A DNA stretch of 64,000 nt from an uncultured Pseudomonadota bacterium (GCA_900696485.1 CAADGG010000078.1:1-64000), one strand, 5' to 3'. Positions 51,501-59,359 are shown, counted from the first letter of the stretch. Program-made: numbers and translations. The notes: generated from the letters alone by a model not told the origin.

Positions 51501-51835
51501 TCGGTGGTGGAGACTTCACGCGCGCCACGATCGACGTTCATCCCGCGGTGCCGGGCGCCGAGCGGTACGAGACGAACCTCGTCGTGCCGCTCACGGGTCT
51601 CACCGAAGACGAATGGGTCGTCGTCGTTGCACGCGGAACCGTCGGTGAGTCCACCCCGATGTTCCCGATCTACGGCAGCAACCTCAGTGTCGCCGGCAAT
51701 CTGACGCTGGCGAATCTGATGGCGGTCGACGCTGCGGAGTCGGGCGTGCGCGCGCTCGGCTTCACCAACGCGCTGTACGTCGACGTGGATGGCAACGGAG
51801 TGTTCGATGCTCCGGGTGTGCGGGTGGCGCCCTGA
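48551..51835 (+). CDS. Large secreted CehA/McbA-like PHP-domain metallohydrolase
   Basis: A 1094-residue exported protein. After a hydrophobic signal (P-P-L-L-L-L-L-S-L-G-L-G) come an Ig-like N-terminal segment, a large beta-sandwich (about 110-440), two carboxypeptidase-regulatory-like folds (440-620) and a PHP domain with D-F-H647-V-H649, D-H-D near 680 and T-D-T-H862; C-terminal beta domains follow. PHP proteins of this kind hydrolyse phosphoesters or carbamates. ATG 48551 follows GGAGAATGCG. ATG 48500 is an alternative. The next gene is coupled by a CTGA overlap. Confidence 0.82.
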   Translation: MIPRGWFPPLLLLLSLGLGNTCGQPVIVSVTPTEGTIIATPSFPVEVVLGGAAQPGTLEVTLNGVELVLTGGPTVFSATLAPGPPLLDDNELSVSAGATNGTTWRRVIEFSYGPPKARARRIESEGDRIQGPLGHSRLGDWLLVNDVARFAVQDAPQRDLHSVGQFGGNLIDAELIGRENRDAFFELQPAINVETVLNAQFVEVVNDGQDGTAAILRACGPDDLIDYINASSQLSSLGLSLPNLLAAADDRDYAVEACTEYRLEPGDRHIELETIVSNLAPAPIRQYAGYYINAMGTVEQFVQAGGVPMGLGEPLLSPITEILGFFGFDSSEGIDYGLIPIAFPGGQPSSSSFSTSGVSFLMHSQNLVFVLGADLPAIFVVPGNGSKAFRSFFSVGDGSAGNSSRVEAEVKGVGTGTIEGCVTIGGAPAPAARVAVGPLGGGRISTLAAHFVTDAAGCYRGQLRAGTYGVAAARVGVPYEGGGLAPVYHTAVVPLGGVVIQDIALPATGRVQVTVTDESGAAVPARVNVIGAVSVTTASDPRFGTSDPSPDPLFVLSVLSAQDTRTGMFDDQTDRLLPGYASLAYAGPDGVAEFDLEPGTYQVVVSRGDEYSVYQETIAPVAGATTSVSAQIGRVLDTAGFVSSDFHVHMLNSPDSRVALETRARSFAAEGVENIVATDHDAITDLAPTIVASGLAPFLTTTIGEEITSFDYGHYNAYPQGLDPTRVSNGSTDWGGAAPPGEDFPSFGHYVRTPAQIEAEALGKPQNAGLETVVQINHIGSHFSPLRIDTGVEPPQSFLPDTSVFRLDPAVANFFHPFPALELWNGNNNSHQNQFLIERIGIWMNLLNQGYRATAVASTDTHTVLNLDSAGARSWTPSSTDVPAAIPSAEIGQAVKSQRLVGGQGLYVQTRLVAGSASADFGLGNSTLVTTNTGSVDLEIRIQAPLWAPYDQIEIYRNAQTVVTGTTGGTPTSYSAVPTQVLTLGGGDFTRATIDVHPAVPGAERYETNLVVPLTGLTEDEWVVVVARGTVGESTPMFPIYGSNLSVAGNLTLANLMAVDAAESGVRALGFTNALYVDVDGNGVFDAPGVRVAP

Positions 51836-53082
51836 GCGTCGCGGGTCCGGCCGTTCGGAGACTGCTGCCCCTTGCCCTGGCTCTGCTCGGGGCCACGCCT
51901 GCGGTGGCCCCGGCGACGGGCGGCCGGGAGCTGCTCGCGGCCGCCGCAGCGGCCGACACCGTCGTGGTCGGACGCGTCGAGCAGCCGACCCAGATCGATC
52001 GTCTAGGCTGGCGCGCGACGCTCGTCGTCGAGCGTTCGTTGCTCGGAGACGACGCGCCGGAAGCAGCCCTGCTCATCGCCTGGGAAGAACTCGCGACGCG
52101 CCGGCCCGCTCGCTTCGTCGCTGGCGAGCGGGTCGTCGTGGTGCTCGAGCCGCTGCCGCCGGGGTCGCTGTGGACCGCGCGCTTCCCGAAGCGCGATGCG
52201 CTGGCGATCGCGGCGCGCGGGGAGGCGTTCCTGCGCGATCCCGATCAACGCACGTTGCGAGAGCTGGCGGCGTGGCTGGCGTTGCCGAGCCCCGACCGCG
52301 ACGGCGAGGCCGGTGTCGCCGCGCTCGCGCGCCTCGCGGCGGTCGGCGAGGCGACCGTCGCGGAGTCGGCTCTCGCCTGGCTCGAGCGCGTCCCGGCACT
52401 CCCCGAGCGGCTCTCCGCCGACGCGGCGCAAAGCCTCACGGACCTGATCGCGGACGGGGGCCGTCCGATCGAGCTGCGCCGTGCGGTCGTGACGTTGGTC
52501 GGTCACCGGGAGCTGCAAGCCCTCGAGCCGGCGCTCGTGGCGCTTGCGTCGACGCCGTCGCCGCTTCAAGGCGATGCGCTCGACGCGCTCGGACGGCTGC
52601 GCGGCGGACTGGGCGCTGCGCGTGTCGCCGAGCTGCTGCGCGCGCGAGATCCCGCCGTTCGCGCCGCGGCGGTTCGGCACGCGGCTGGCGCCGTCGATGT
52701 CTCCGCGCTGCGTTCGCTGCTCCGCAACGATCCGGCCGGTGCGGTGCGGGCCGCCGCCGCCGAGGCGCTGGCGCAGCTCGAACCACCCGACGCGGCCGAC
52801 GATCTGGTGCGCAGCCTGCGCGACGACGAGCCGGCCGTGCGGCTGGCGGCCATGCAGGGGATCGCCGCACTCGGCGCTCCCGCGCTCGGCGCACTGCGGC
52901 GCGAGATCTGGGACGGCGCGGCCGTCGAGGCCTCCGGATCCCTGGGGCCGGCGGTACTGACACTCGGCCTGTTCGGCCCGGAGGGCCTGGCGGAGCTGAG
53001 ACGGATCGTGCACGAGCACCCGAGCCAACAGATCCGCCGGCTCGCCGAACTCACGCTCGGCAAGTTGCCGGAGCAGCACTGA
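51832..53082 (+). CDS. Exported HEAT-repeat protein; apparent CTG start
   Basis: A 416-residue protein with HEAT/PBS-type helical repeats from about residue 170 to the end (e.g. D-P-A-V-R-A-A-A-V-R-H, D-P-A-G-A-V-R-A-A-A-A-E-A-L) and a beta-rich N-terminal domain. The only standard in-frame start, GTG 51904, would cut off a textbook signal peptide: R-R-L-L-P-L-A-L-A-L-L-G-A-T-P-A-V-A. That peptide is preceded by CTG 51832, which overlaps the previous TGA (CTGA). I therefore start it there. Probably binds the PHP protein or other partners in the periplasm. Confidence 0.75.
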   Translation: MSVAGPAVRRLLPLALALLGATPAVAPATGGRELLAAAAAADTVVVGRVEQPTQIDRLGWRATLVVERSLLGDDAPEAALLIAWEELATRRPARFVAGERVVVVLEPLPPGSLWTARFPKRDALAIAARGEAFLRDPDQRTLRELAAWLALPSPDRDGEAGVAALARLAAVGEATVAESALAWLERVPALPERLSADAAQSLTDLIADGGRPIELRRAVVTLVGHRELQALEPALVALASTPSPLQGDALDALGRLRGGLGAARVAELLRARDPAVRAAAVRHAAGAVDVSALRSLLRNDPAGAVRAAAAEALAQLEPPDAADDLVRSLRDDEPAVRLAAMQGIAALGAPALGALRREIWDGAAVEASGSLGPAVLTLGLFGPEGLAELRRIVHEHPSQQIRRLAELTLGKLPEQH

Positions 53083-53090
53083 ACGGCTCT

Positions 53091-53169
53091 TCCGTCCCGA
53101 TCCCGATCCCGATCCCGCGAACCCCGAACCCGAACCCGATCCCGATCTGTCCCGTCCCGGTCCGTCCCG
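53091..53169. repeat. Hexanucleotide-like simple repeat
   Basis: Successive CCCGAT, CCCGAA and TCCGTCCCG units fill the gap after the HEAT gene. It is a degenerate simple-sequence tract, not a coding region, and may arise by slippage. Confidence 0.7.
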
Positions 53170-53204
53170 CTGCCGACGGCGGGACCCTTGACGTGAGCTG
53201 GCCG

Positions 53205-53238
53205 CTCCAGAAAACTAACGATCGTTAGTTTTCTGGAG
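53205..53238. promoter_or_regulatory. 34-bp perfect palindromic operator of the TetR/P450 operon
   Basis: CTCCAGAAAACTAACGA and its exact complement form a perfect inverted repeat centred at 53221/53222. The core AACTAACGATCGTTAGTT has the length and symmetry of a TetR-family operator. Its right end overlaps the ribosome-binding site GGAGG (53235-53239) of the TetR gene, whose GTG is at 53244. Binding here would block transcription or translation start, so autoregulation of the operon is strongly suggested. Confidence 0.85.
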
Positions 53239-53243
53239 GTTTC

Positions 53244-53909
53244 GTGTCGCCGGCTCCGATCGTCACGTTCGATGGCAGCAGCCGCCGCGGCTCGGCGACG
53301 GCCGAGCGGATCCTCGCGGCCGGCGAGGCGCTGTTCGCGGAGCGGGGCTACCACGGGACCACGCTGCGCGACGTCGCGACACGGGTCGGTCTGCGCATCC
53401 CCAGCCTCTACAACCACTTCACGAGCAAGGATGCGCTGTACGCGGCCGTGCTCGAGCGCGGCATCGGGCCGGTGGTCGGGCTGCTGTCGGAGCTGGCGCT
53501 GGCGCCGCCGGCCGAGCGTGATGATCCGCGCCGCGTGATCGAGCCGGTGATGCGGATGCTGGCGGCGCGCCCGCATCTGCCGCGCCTGGTGCTGCACGAG
53601 ACACTGGCCGGCGGCGAGCACCTGACGCCGATGCTGCGCGGGTGGATGGCGCCGGCCTTCGCGCGGGCGCGCGAACTCGTCGAGGCGCGTGGGGGTGCGC
53701 CGTCCGTCGCCCCGGAGCAGGCCGAGCTGCTGGTGCTGGCGATGTACCACACCGTCGTCGGGTTCTTCGCCAGCGCGCCGTTCTATCGCGCACTCACCGG
53801 GACGGACCTGCTGACGGCGCCGGTGCTGCGCCTCCAGACGGAGCTGCTGCGGCGGATGATCGACACGCTGCTGCCGCGCCCGAACCGCAATCCGAACTCC
53901 GAGCCCTGA
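53244..53909 (+). CDS. TetR/AcrR family regulator of the P450 operon
   Basis: A 221-residue repressor. HTH: A-E-R-I-L-A-A-G-E-A-L-F-A-E-R-G (20-35) and V-G-L-R-I-P-S-L-Y-N-H-F-T-S-K-D (48-63). The ligand domain is helical (about 80-215). GTG 53244, GGAGG 5 bases upstream and inside the palindromic operator. Twelve bases separate its stop from the P450 gene, so regulator and enzymes share one transcript. Inducer likely the P450 substrate or a product. Confidence 0.88.
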   Translation: MSPAPIVTFDGSSRRGSATAERILAAGEALFAERGYHGTTLRDVATRVGLRIPSLYNHFTSKDALYAAVLERGIGPVVGLLSELALAPPAERDDPRRVIEPVMRMLAARPHLPRLVLHETLAGGEHLTPMLRGWMAPAFARARELVEARGGAPSVAPEQAELLVLAMYHTVVGFFASAPFYRALTGTDLLTAPVLRLQTELLRRMIDTLLPRPNRNPNSEP

Positions 53910-53920
53910 AAGGACCCGCC

Positions 53921-55147
53921 ATGGATGTCGATGTCGCCTTTCTCGATCCGAAGACCTGGGACCTGGACGTCCACGCACGCATGCGCTGGCTGCGCGAGCA
54001 CGATCCGGTGCATTGGTCGGAGCGGGACCGGTGCTGGGTCGTCTCGAAGTTCGACGACGTCGCGTACGTGTCGAAGCACCAGGACCTGTTCACGTCGGCG
54101 CACGGAGTCCGGATCGACAAGGCGCCGAAGATCGGCCTCATCGACGAGGGCGAGCCGCGCCACACGAAGCTCCGCAACCTCATCAACCGCGGTTTCTCGC
54201 CGCGCATGGTGAAGAAGCTCGAGCTCGCGTTCCGCGAGATCACGACGGAGGCGCTCGACGCGATCGCCGGCCGCGGGGAGGCCGACTTCGTCGAGGACGT
54301 CGCGGTGCCGCTGCCGCTGTCGCTGATCGCCGAGATGATCGGGATCCGCAAACAGGATCGCCGACGCTTCCACCAGTGGTCCGACGCGATGATCCGCGGC
54401 GACGGCAACCAGGACGATCCGGGCATCATGGCCGCCGCCGGCCAGGCCTTCCTCGCGTATTCGGCGTACGTGCGCGAGATCATCGAGGACCGCCGCCGGC
54501 AGCCGCAGGACGACCTCGTCAGCATCCTCGTCGGGGCGAAGGATGCCGGCCTGCTGACGACCTTCGACCAGCCGGATCAGCCCGGCCTGCAGGACGGCCA
54601 GCTCGAACTCGCCAACGACGAGTTGATCATGCTGCTGGTGATCCTGCTGGTGGCAGGCAACGAGACCACCCGCAACGCCCTCTCGGGCGGCATGCAGCTG
54701 CTGATCGAGCACCCGGCCGAGCGCCAGAAACTGATCGACGACCCGGACCTGATCCCCTCGGCCGTCGAAGAGATGGTCCGCCTGGTCTCACCGGTGCAGT
54801 CGTTCTCGCGCACCGTCGTCGAGGACACGACGCTGCGCGGCCGTACCCTGCGCGCCGGCGAGCGGGTGCTGATGCTGTACCCGTCGGCGAATCGCGACGC
54901 CGACGTCTTCGACGATCCCGATGCGTTCCGCGTCGAGCGCAATCCGGTGCATCTCGGCTTCGGTCTCGGCAAGCACTTCTGTCTCGGCGCGAACCTGGCG
55001 CGCATGGAGATGCGCGTCGCGTTCGAGGAGATCCTGCGGCGCTGCCCGGACATGACCTTCGCCGATCCGGAAGGCGCCGTGATCGTGCCGTCGGCCCTGG
55101 TGCGCTCGTGCATACGAATGCGGGTGCGCTTCACGCCGGAGCGCTGA
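53921..55147 (+). CDS. Cytochrome P450 (CYP125/CYP142-like bacterial class)
   Basis: A 408-residue soluble P450. I-helix A-G-N-E-T-T (about 245-250), K-helix E-x-x-R in V-E-E-M-V-R-L, and haem ligand C354 in F-G-L-G-K-H-F-C-L-G. The segment D-E-G-E-P-R-H-T-K-L-R-N-L-I-N-R-G-F-S matches P450s that hydroxylate sterol or alkyl side chains. AAAGGA precedes ATG 53921. It requires ferredoxin and reductase, neither of which is in the window. GMC oxidoreductase next in line would oxidise the alcohol formed. Confidence 0.9.
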   Translation: MDVDVAFLDPKTWDLDVHARMRWLREHDPVHWSERDRCWVVSKFDDVAYVSKHQDLFTSAHGVRIDKAPKIGLIDEGEPRHTKLRNLINRGFSPRMVKKLELAFREITTEALDAIAGRGEADFVEDVAVPLPLSLIAEMIGIRKQDRRRFHQWSDAMIRGDGNQDDPGIMAAAGQAFLAYSAYVREIIEDRRRQPQDDLVSILVGAKDAGLLTTFDQPDQPGLQDGQLELANDELIMLLVILLVAGNETTRNALSGGMQLLIEHPAERQKLIDDPDLIPSAVEEMVRLVSPVQSFSRTVVEDTTLRGRTLRAGERVLMLYPSANRDADVFDDPDAFRVERNPVHLGFGLGKHFCLGANLARMEMRVAFEEILRRCPDMTFADPEGAVIVPSALVRSCIRMRVRFTPER

Positions 55148-55237
55148 GCGCGCTCGCGTTCGGCACCGGCCGCGTGGAGGGGAGCGCCGCTCGCGAGTCG
55201 ACGGGCGGTCGGATAGGCTCCGCGCCGGAGGACCTCG

Positions 55238-56842
55238 ATGGCGGACGATCCGGTCGACGTGCTGATCATCGGCGCCGGCGCAGCCGGCGCGGCCTTTGCG
55301 TGGAGCCTCGCGGAGACGCGGATGAACATCCTGTGCCTCGAGCAGGGCGACTGGATGAACCCGGCCGATTACCCGACCGCCGGGCTCGACTGGGAGCAGC
55401 GCGCGCAGACCGACTTCGCGTTCTCTCCGAACACGCGCCAGCGCCCGGCCGACTACCCGGTGAACGACGCCGAGTCGCCGATCGCGATCTCGAACTTCAA
55501 CGCCGTCGGCGGCGGCACGATCCTGTACGCCGGTCACTTCCCGCGCATGAAGCCGTCGGACTTCCGCGTGCGCAGCCTCGATGGCGTGGCCGACGACTGG
55601 CCGCTCGACTACGCGACGCTCGAGCCCTACTGGGCGGAGAACGACCGGATGATGGGTGTCGCCGGGCTCGCCGGGGATCCGGCCTATCCGCCGAAGGAGC
55701 CCACGCTGCCGCCGGTGCCGCTCGGCAAGCTCGGCGAGACGGTGGCGCGCGGCTTCCACGATCTCGGGTGGCACTGGTGGCCGTCGGACAGCGCGATCGC
55801 GACGCGCCCGACCGGCGATCGGGCCGCGTGCATCAACCTCGGGCCGTGCATCAGCGGCTGCGCGCAGGGGGCGAAGGCCAGCACCGACCTCACGTACTGG
55901 CCGGCGGCGATCCGCAACGGAGTACGGCTCGAGACGCGTTGCCGCGTCCGCGAGATCACCGTCCGCCCCGACGGCCTCGCCGATGGCGTCGTCTACTACG
56001 ACGCGGACGGCGTCGAACGCCGACAGCGCGCGGAGATCGTGGTGCTGGCGTGCAACGGCGTCGGCACGCCGCGGCTGTTGTTGAACTCGCGCTCGCCGCA
56101 GTTTCCGGACGGGCTTGCGAACCGCAGCGGCCTCGTCGGCCGGAACCTGATGTTCCATCCGTATGGCCTGGTCATGGGCTTCTTCGACGAACCTCTCGAC
56201 GGCTACCAGGGGCCGACCGGCTGCGGCCTGATGAGCCACGAGTTCTACGAAACCGACCTCGCCCGCGGCTTCGTGCGCGGTTTTTCGTTCGAGCTGTTGC
56301 GCGGCTTCGGGCCGGTGACGACGGCGCTGTGGGGCCTCGCGAGCGGCCGCGTACCGTGGGGCCGCGATCACCATCGCCGCTATGGCGAGGTGATCGACCG
56401 GATGGCCGGGTTGATCGCGATCTGCGAGGACCTTCCGGAGGAGCACAACCGCGTGATCCTCGACCCGGAACTCACCGATGGCCACGGCATCCCAGCGCCG
56501 AAGATCGAGTATCGGCTCAGCGACAACAGCCGCCGGATGCTCGACTTCGGCACCGCGCGCGCCCAGGAGGCGCTGGCCGCGGCCGGGGCCCGGAGCAGCT
56601 TCGTCGACGCGCCGCTGCGGGCGGCCGGCTGGCATCTGATGGGCACGGCGCGGATGGGGACCGATCCGGCGCGCTCGGTCGTCAACGAGTGGGGCCGTTC
56701 GCACGACGTGCGCAATCTGTTCATCATCGACGGCAGCATCTTCGTGACGGCCGGTGCGGTGAACCCGACCTGCACGATCCAGGGTCTCGCGCTGTACATC
56801 GCCGACCGCATGAAGAAGAACCTCGATCACCTGCTCGAGTGA
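55238..56842 (+). CDS. GMC-family FAD alcohol oxidoreductase
   Basis: A 534-residue flavoprotein. FAD site I-I-G-A-G-A-A-G-A-A (10-19), FAD-anchoring N-x-V-G-G-G-T (residues 89-95), the C-terminal active-site H466 in G-W-H-L-M-G-T-A-R-M-G and N-P-T-C-T-I-Q-G. No signal peptide or Tat motif, so cytoplasmic. GGAGGACC precedes ATG 55238. It is followed after 16 bases by a small partner protein. Likely oxidises the hydroxylated product of the P450. Confidence 0.9.
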   Translation: MADDPVDVLIIGAGAAGAAFAWSLAETRMNILCLEQGDWMNPADYPTAGLDWEQRAQTDFAFSPNTRQRPADYPVNDAESPIAISNFNAVGGGTILYAGHFPRMKPSDFRVRSLDGVADDWPLDYATLEPYWAENDRMMGVAGLAGDPAYPPKEPTLPPVPLGKLGETVARGFHDLGWHWWPSDSAIATRPTGDRAACINLGPCISGCAQGAKASTDLTYWPAAIRNGVRLETRCRVREITVRPDGLADGVVYYDADGVERRQRAEIVVLACNGVGTPRLLLNSRSPQFPDGLANRSGLVGRNLMFHPYGLVMGFFDEPLDGYQGPTGCGLMSHEFYETDLARGFVRGFSFELLRGFGPVTTALWGLASGRVPWGRDHHRRYGEVIDRMAGLIAICEDLPEEHNRVILDPELTDGHGIPAPKIEYRLSDNSRRMLDFGTARAQEALAAAGARSSFVDAPLRAAGWHLMGTARMGTDPARSVVNEWGRSHDVRNLFIIDGSIFVTAGAVNPTCTIQGLALYIADRMKKNLDHLLE

Positions 56843-56858
56843 CGGGAGACGCCATCGC

Positions 56859-57338
56859 ATGGCCAAGAGCCCTGACGCCGCTCCGGCCCTCGATCCGGCG
56901 CAGCAACGCTTGCTCGCCACCCTGCTCGACGAACTCCTGCCGGCGCGACCGGAGGTCGGCCTACCCGGCGCCGGTGCGCTCGGCCTCGCCGATGCCGTGG
57001 CGGCCGCAGCGGCGGAGAAGCCCGAGCTCTTCTCGGTGCTCGAGGACGGCCTGGCGCGACTTGCAACCCTCGCCGAGCGTCACGGTGCCGGATCGTTCGT
57101 CGAACTCGCCGCGGCGACCCGCCGCGCCGCACTCGACGAACTCGGCGCGCAGGCTCCCGGCTGCCTGCCGGTGCTGTGCGTCCTGACGTACTCCGCCTAC
57201 TACCGGGATCTCCGCGTGCTCGAGGCCCTCGGCCACCCGCCACGCCCGCCGTACCCGCTCGGCTACGAGGTTCCCCCGAGCGACTTCGCGCTGCTCGACG
57301 CGGTCCGACGCCGCGCGCCGTTCTACCGCACGCGCTGA
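56859..57338 (+). CDS. Gluconate 2-dehydrogenase subunit 3-like small partner
   Basis: A 159-residue helical protein of the kind that accompanies GMC dehydrogenases. It starts with L-L-A-T-L-L-D-E-L-L-P-A (18-29), the helix typical of these small subunits, and ends in a Pro/Tyr-rich region (P-R-P-P-Y-P-L-G-Y). Members often have a Tat signal; this one has none, agreeing with a cytoplasmic GMC enzyme. ATG 56859, GGGAG upstream. Last gene of the TetR-P450-GMC unit. Confidence 0.75.
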   Translation: MAKSPDAAPALDPAQQRLLATLLDELLPARPEVGLPGAGALGLADAVAAAAAEKPELFSVLEDGLARLATLAERHGAGSFVELAAATRRAALDELGAQAPGCLPVLCVLTYSAYYRDLRVLEALGHPPRPPYPLGYEVPPSDFALLDAVRRRAPFYRTR

Positions 57339-57442
57339 GCCGTCCGCTGCGGGTGGCCCGCCGGCCGCCCGTTCATCCCGTCGAGCCGAATCCCGGGGAG
57401 CGACGAGGCCCGAGAGCGCTCTCCGAACCTCAGCTGAGGAAG

Positions 57443-57976
57443 TCAGCCGAGGAAGCCGAGTTCGTAGCCGCGCGCGACGAGGGCCGCGCGCGTGCTCACG
57501 CCGAGCTTGGCCCGCATGTGCTCCACGTGGGTTCGCACCGTCGTCTCGCCGAGGCCGAGCTGCGCCGCGATCGCGGCCGTGTTCTTGTCTTCGGAGAGGA
57601 GCTGCAGGACTTCGCGCTCGCGGGTGGTCAAGAGCTGCCACGTCTGCGGATGCTCGTCGGAGGACGGGCTCAACATGCAGGCGACCATGCCGTCGAGCGG
57701 CACGCAGGTCAGCATGTGGCATCGGTTCCGCAGCCGGATCCGCGTGCGCTGCGTCTTCTCCAGGCCCTGGTTCATCAGATCGCGCACGCATCCGAACCGG
57801 CACGGGAGCCCCTCGGCGTCGGACAGGCCGCCGACGGCGTGCCAGCACTTGCGCCCCACCGCATTGCCGACCAGTCGTCTGGCGACGGCGTTGAGGGCGA
57901 CGAGGTCGCCGTCCGCCTGCGCCACGAAAGTGGCCGGGGTCTCGAGGAAATCCACGTCCTGCTTCACGCCTGCCAT
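57443..57976 (-). CDS. LuxR-type regulator with Cys-containing PAS-like domain
   Basis: A 177-residue DNA-binding protein. C-terminal LuxR/GerE HTH: L-T-T-R-E-R-E-V-L-Q-L-L (about 116-127) and the recognition helix ending T-T-V-R-T-H-V. The N-terminal PAS-like part has G-R-K-C-W-H...P-C-R-F-G-C with three spaced cysteines, as in redox or metal-sensing PAS domains. ATG 57976. It is single, just after the GMC operon on the other strand; targets are not known. Confidence 0.82.
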   Translation of the reverse strand: MAGVKQDVDFLETPATFVAQADGDLVALNAVARRLVGNAVGRKCWHAVGGLSDAEGLPCRFGCVRDLMNQGLEKTQRTRIRLRNRCHMLTCVPLDGMVACMLSPSSDEHPQTWQLLTTREREVLQLLSEDKNTAAIAAQLGLGETTVRTHVEHMRAKLGVSTRAALVARGYELGFLG

Positions 57977-58048
57977 GGCTGGAACCTCTGGGCCTGCACC
58001 CGGGGCGCCTCGCCGCCGATGCGGCCGAGGCGGGTCTGCAGCACCGGA

Positions 58049-59008
58049 CTACGCGGGCAGCAGTTCGAGCGTCTGGGACAGCGGAGGGACTTCCTCGACT
58101 ACCCGCAGCGCATCGTGACGCACGTGATCGTATCGCATCTGCTCCCGAACCATCTCCTCGGTGACGCTGCCGTTCTCGATGCACTCCTGGAGCAGCCCGA
58201 AGAAGAAGTTCTCCTGGTTCCGATCGGGATGCGGGCGATAGCGCCCCAGCAGTGCGTAATCCCCGAACAGTTCGCGCCGCCACCGCATCAGCCAGCCGAG
58301 CGGCGGGAAGCGCCGGAACGTGTCGGCGGGCGTGAAATCGACCGGCAGGCCGGCCTTCCACGGCTGCGTCCAGCGCTTGGTCGTGTGCAGCAGCTTGGTG
58401 CGCCGGTTGAGGATGTCGAGGTCGTTCCAGCAGCTCTCGAACAGCCCGATCGAATCCCGATCCTCGTGGCGCAACGTGATCCAATCCTTGTAGTCGAGCT
58501 TGCCGGCGAACAGGTCGTCGAACTGCTTCTCGACCTGCCAGTGCCTGAGCTGCGCGCAGTCGAGCAGCATCACGCTGGTCGCCATGGGACCGTCGAGGCT
58601 GCGGCTGGTGCGGCTGCGCGGCCGGCACAGGATGGCCTTGCCCCGCATGTCCCGGGACAGCAGCTCCCAGACGTCGCCGACGGCGAACACGTCCGGATCG
58701 ATGACGACGGCGCGCCCGCGGTAGCCCATCAACTCGGGCGGCATGAAGCGCAGGGGCGTGAACGACTGGAGGTCGTTGTTCCGCCAGGGCCGCATTTCAC
58801 CCTTGCGCAGGAAGAGCTGCCCCTCTCGGTCCTGGAGGAACGGGTGGTCCCGGGTCTCGATCAGGCGGACATCGAACTTGTCGGCGTTGGCGCTGTTGCG
58901 GCGCAGCGAGTGCGCGCCGACGATGGCGCCGAGGATCTGCTTGTGATTGACGTGGATGAACACGCAGGGCTTCTGCGTGCTCTGCTCCGTAACGGACTCC
59001 GTGGCCAT
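58049..59008 (-). CDS. Glycosyltransferase-like protein (GT8-like)
   Basis: A 319-residue protein. An N-terminal F-I-H-V-N-H-K-Q-I-L-G-A strand and V-V-I-D-P-D-V-F-A (about 101-109), similar to the D-x-D nucleotide-sugar site of GT-A folds, suggest a glycosyltransferase of the GT8 kind. No signal peptide. ATG 59008 has GGGGGGAG 9 bases upstream. Acceptor unknown. Upstream lie palindromic elements (see 59171). Confidence 0.62.
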   Translation of the reverse strand: MATESVTEQSTQKPCVFIHVNHKQILGAIVGAHSLRRNSANADKFDVRLIETRDHPFLQDREGQLFLRKGEMRPWRNNDLQSFTPLRFMPPELMGYRGRAVVIDPDVFAVGDVWELLSRDMRGKAILCRPRSRTSRSLDGPMATSVMLLDCAQLRHWQVEKQFDDLFAGKLDYKDWITLRHEDRDSIGLFESCWNDLDILNRRTKLLHTTKRWTQPWKAGLPVDFTPADTFRRFPPLGWLMRWRRELFGDYALLGRYRPHPDRNQENFFFGLLQECIENGSVTEEMVREQMRYDHVRHDALRVVEEVPPLSQTLELLPA

Positions 59009-59359
59009 GTCACTCCCCCCCATCCTCTTTCTTCCGACGCTCCGACGTTCGATCTCTGACCTGACCTCCGAACCGGATGCTCCGCGCTGGAGGACGTGCG
59101 ACCGGTCCCTTCTCGCTGCACTCCCGCTGCACTGGTGGGAGCATATAACGCGCAGGTCCGCGCGCGGCGTATGACCCCGGTCATGCATGACGGGGAGGGC
59201 AGCTCAGCCCCCTCGCCCCAGGGAGTTAAGCAAAACCGGAACTCGGATTCGAGTAGTTCCAGAGAGCAACCAGGAGCCCCTGGGGGGAAACGAACCGGAC
59301 GCGCTCGATGACGGCGCGTTCGGTTCCCGGATTCCCGGGCCTGGGAGGAGAGCCTCGGA
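59009..59359. other. Gene-free stretch with palindromes between glycosyltransferase and SCO genes
   Basis: About 350 bases, the promoter region of the glycosyltransferase-like gene and downstream of the nirK operon. ATGACC-CC-GGTCAT (59171-59184) overlaps TCATGCATGA (59181-59190), a compound palindrome that may be a regulator site. CCAGGAGCCCCTGG further on (about 59270-59283) is a short hairpin, perhaps part of a terminator for the SCO gene. Confidence 0.45.

Noticed and set aside
48500..51835. ATG 48500 as start of the PHP protein
   Set aside because: ATG 48551 has a better ribosome-binding site, begins directly with the signal peptide, and leaves room for a leader after the candidate promoter.
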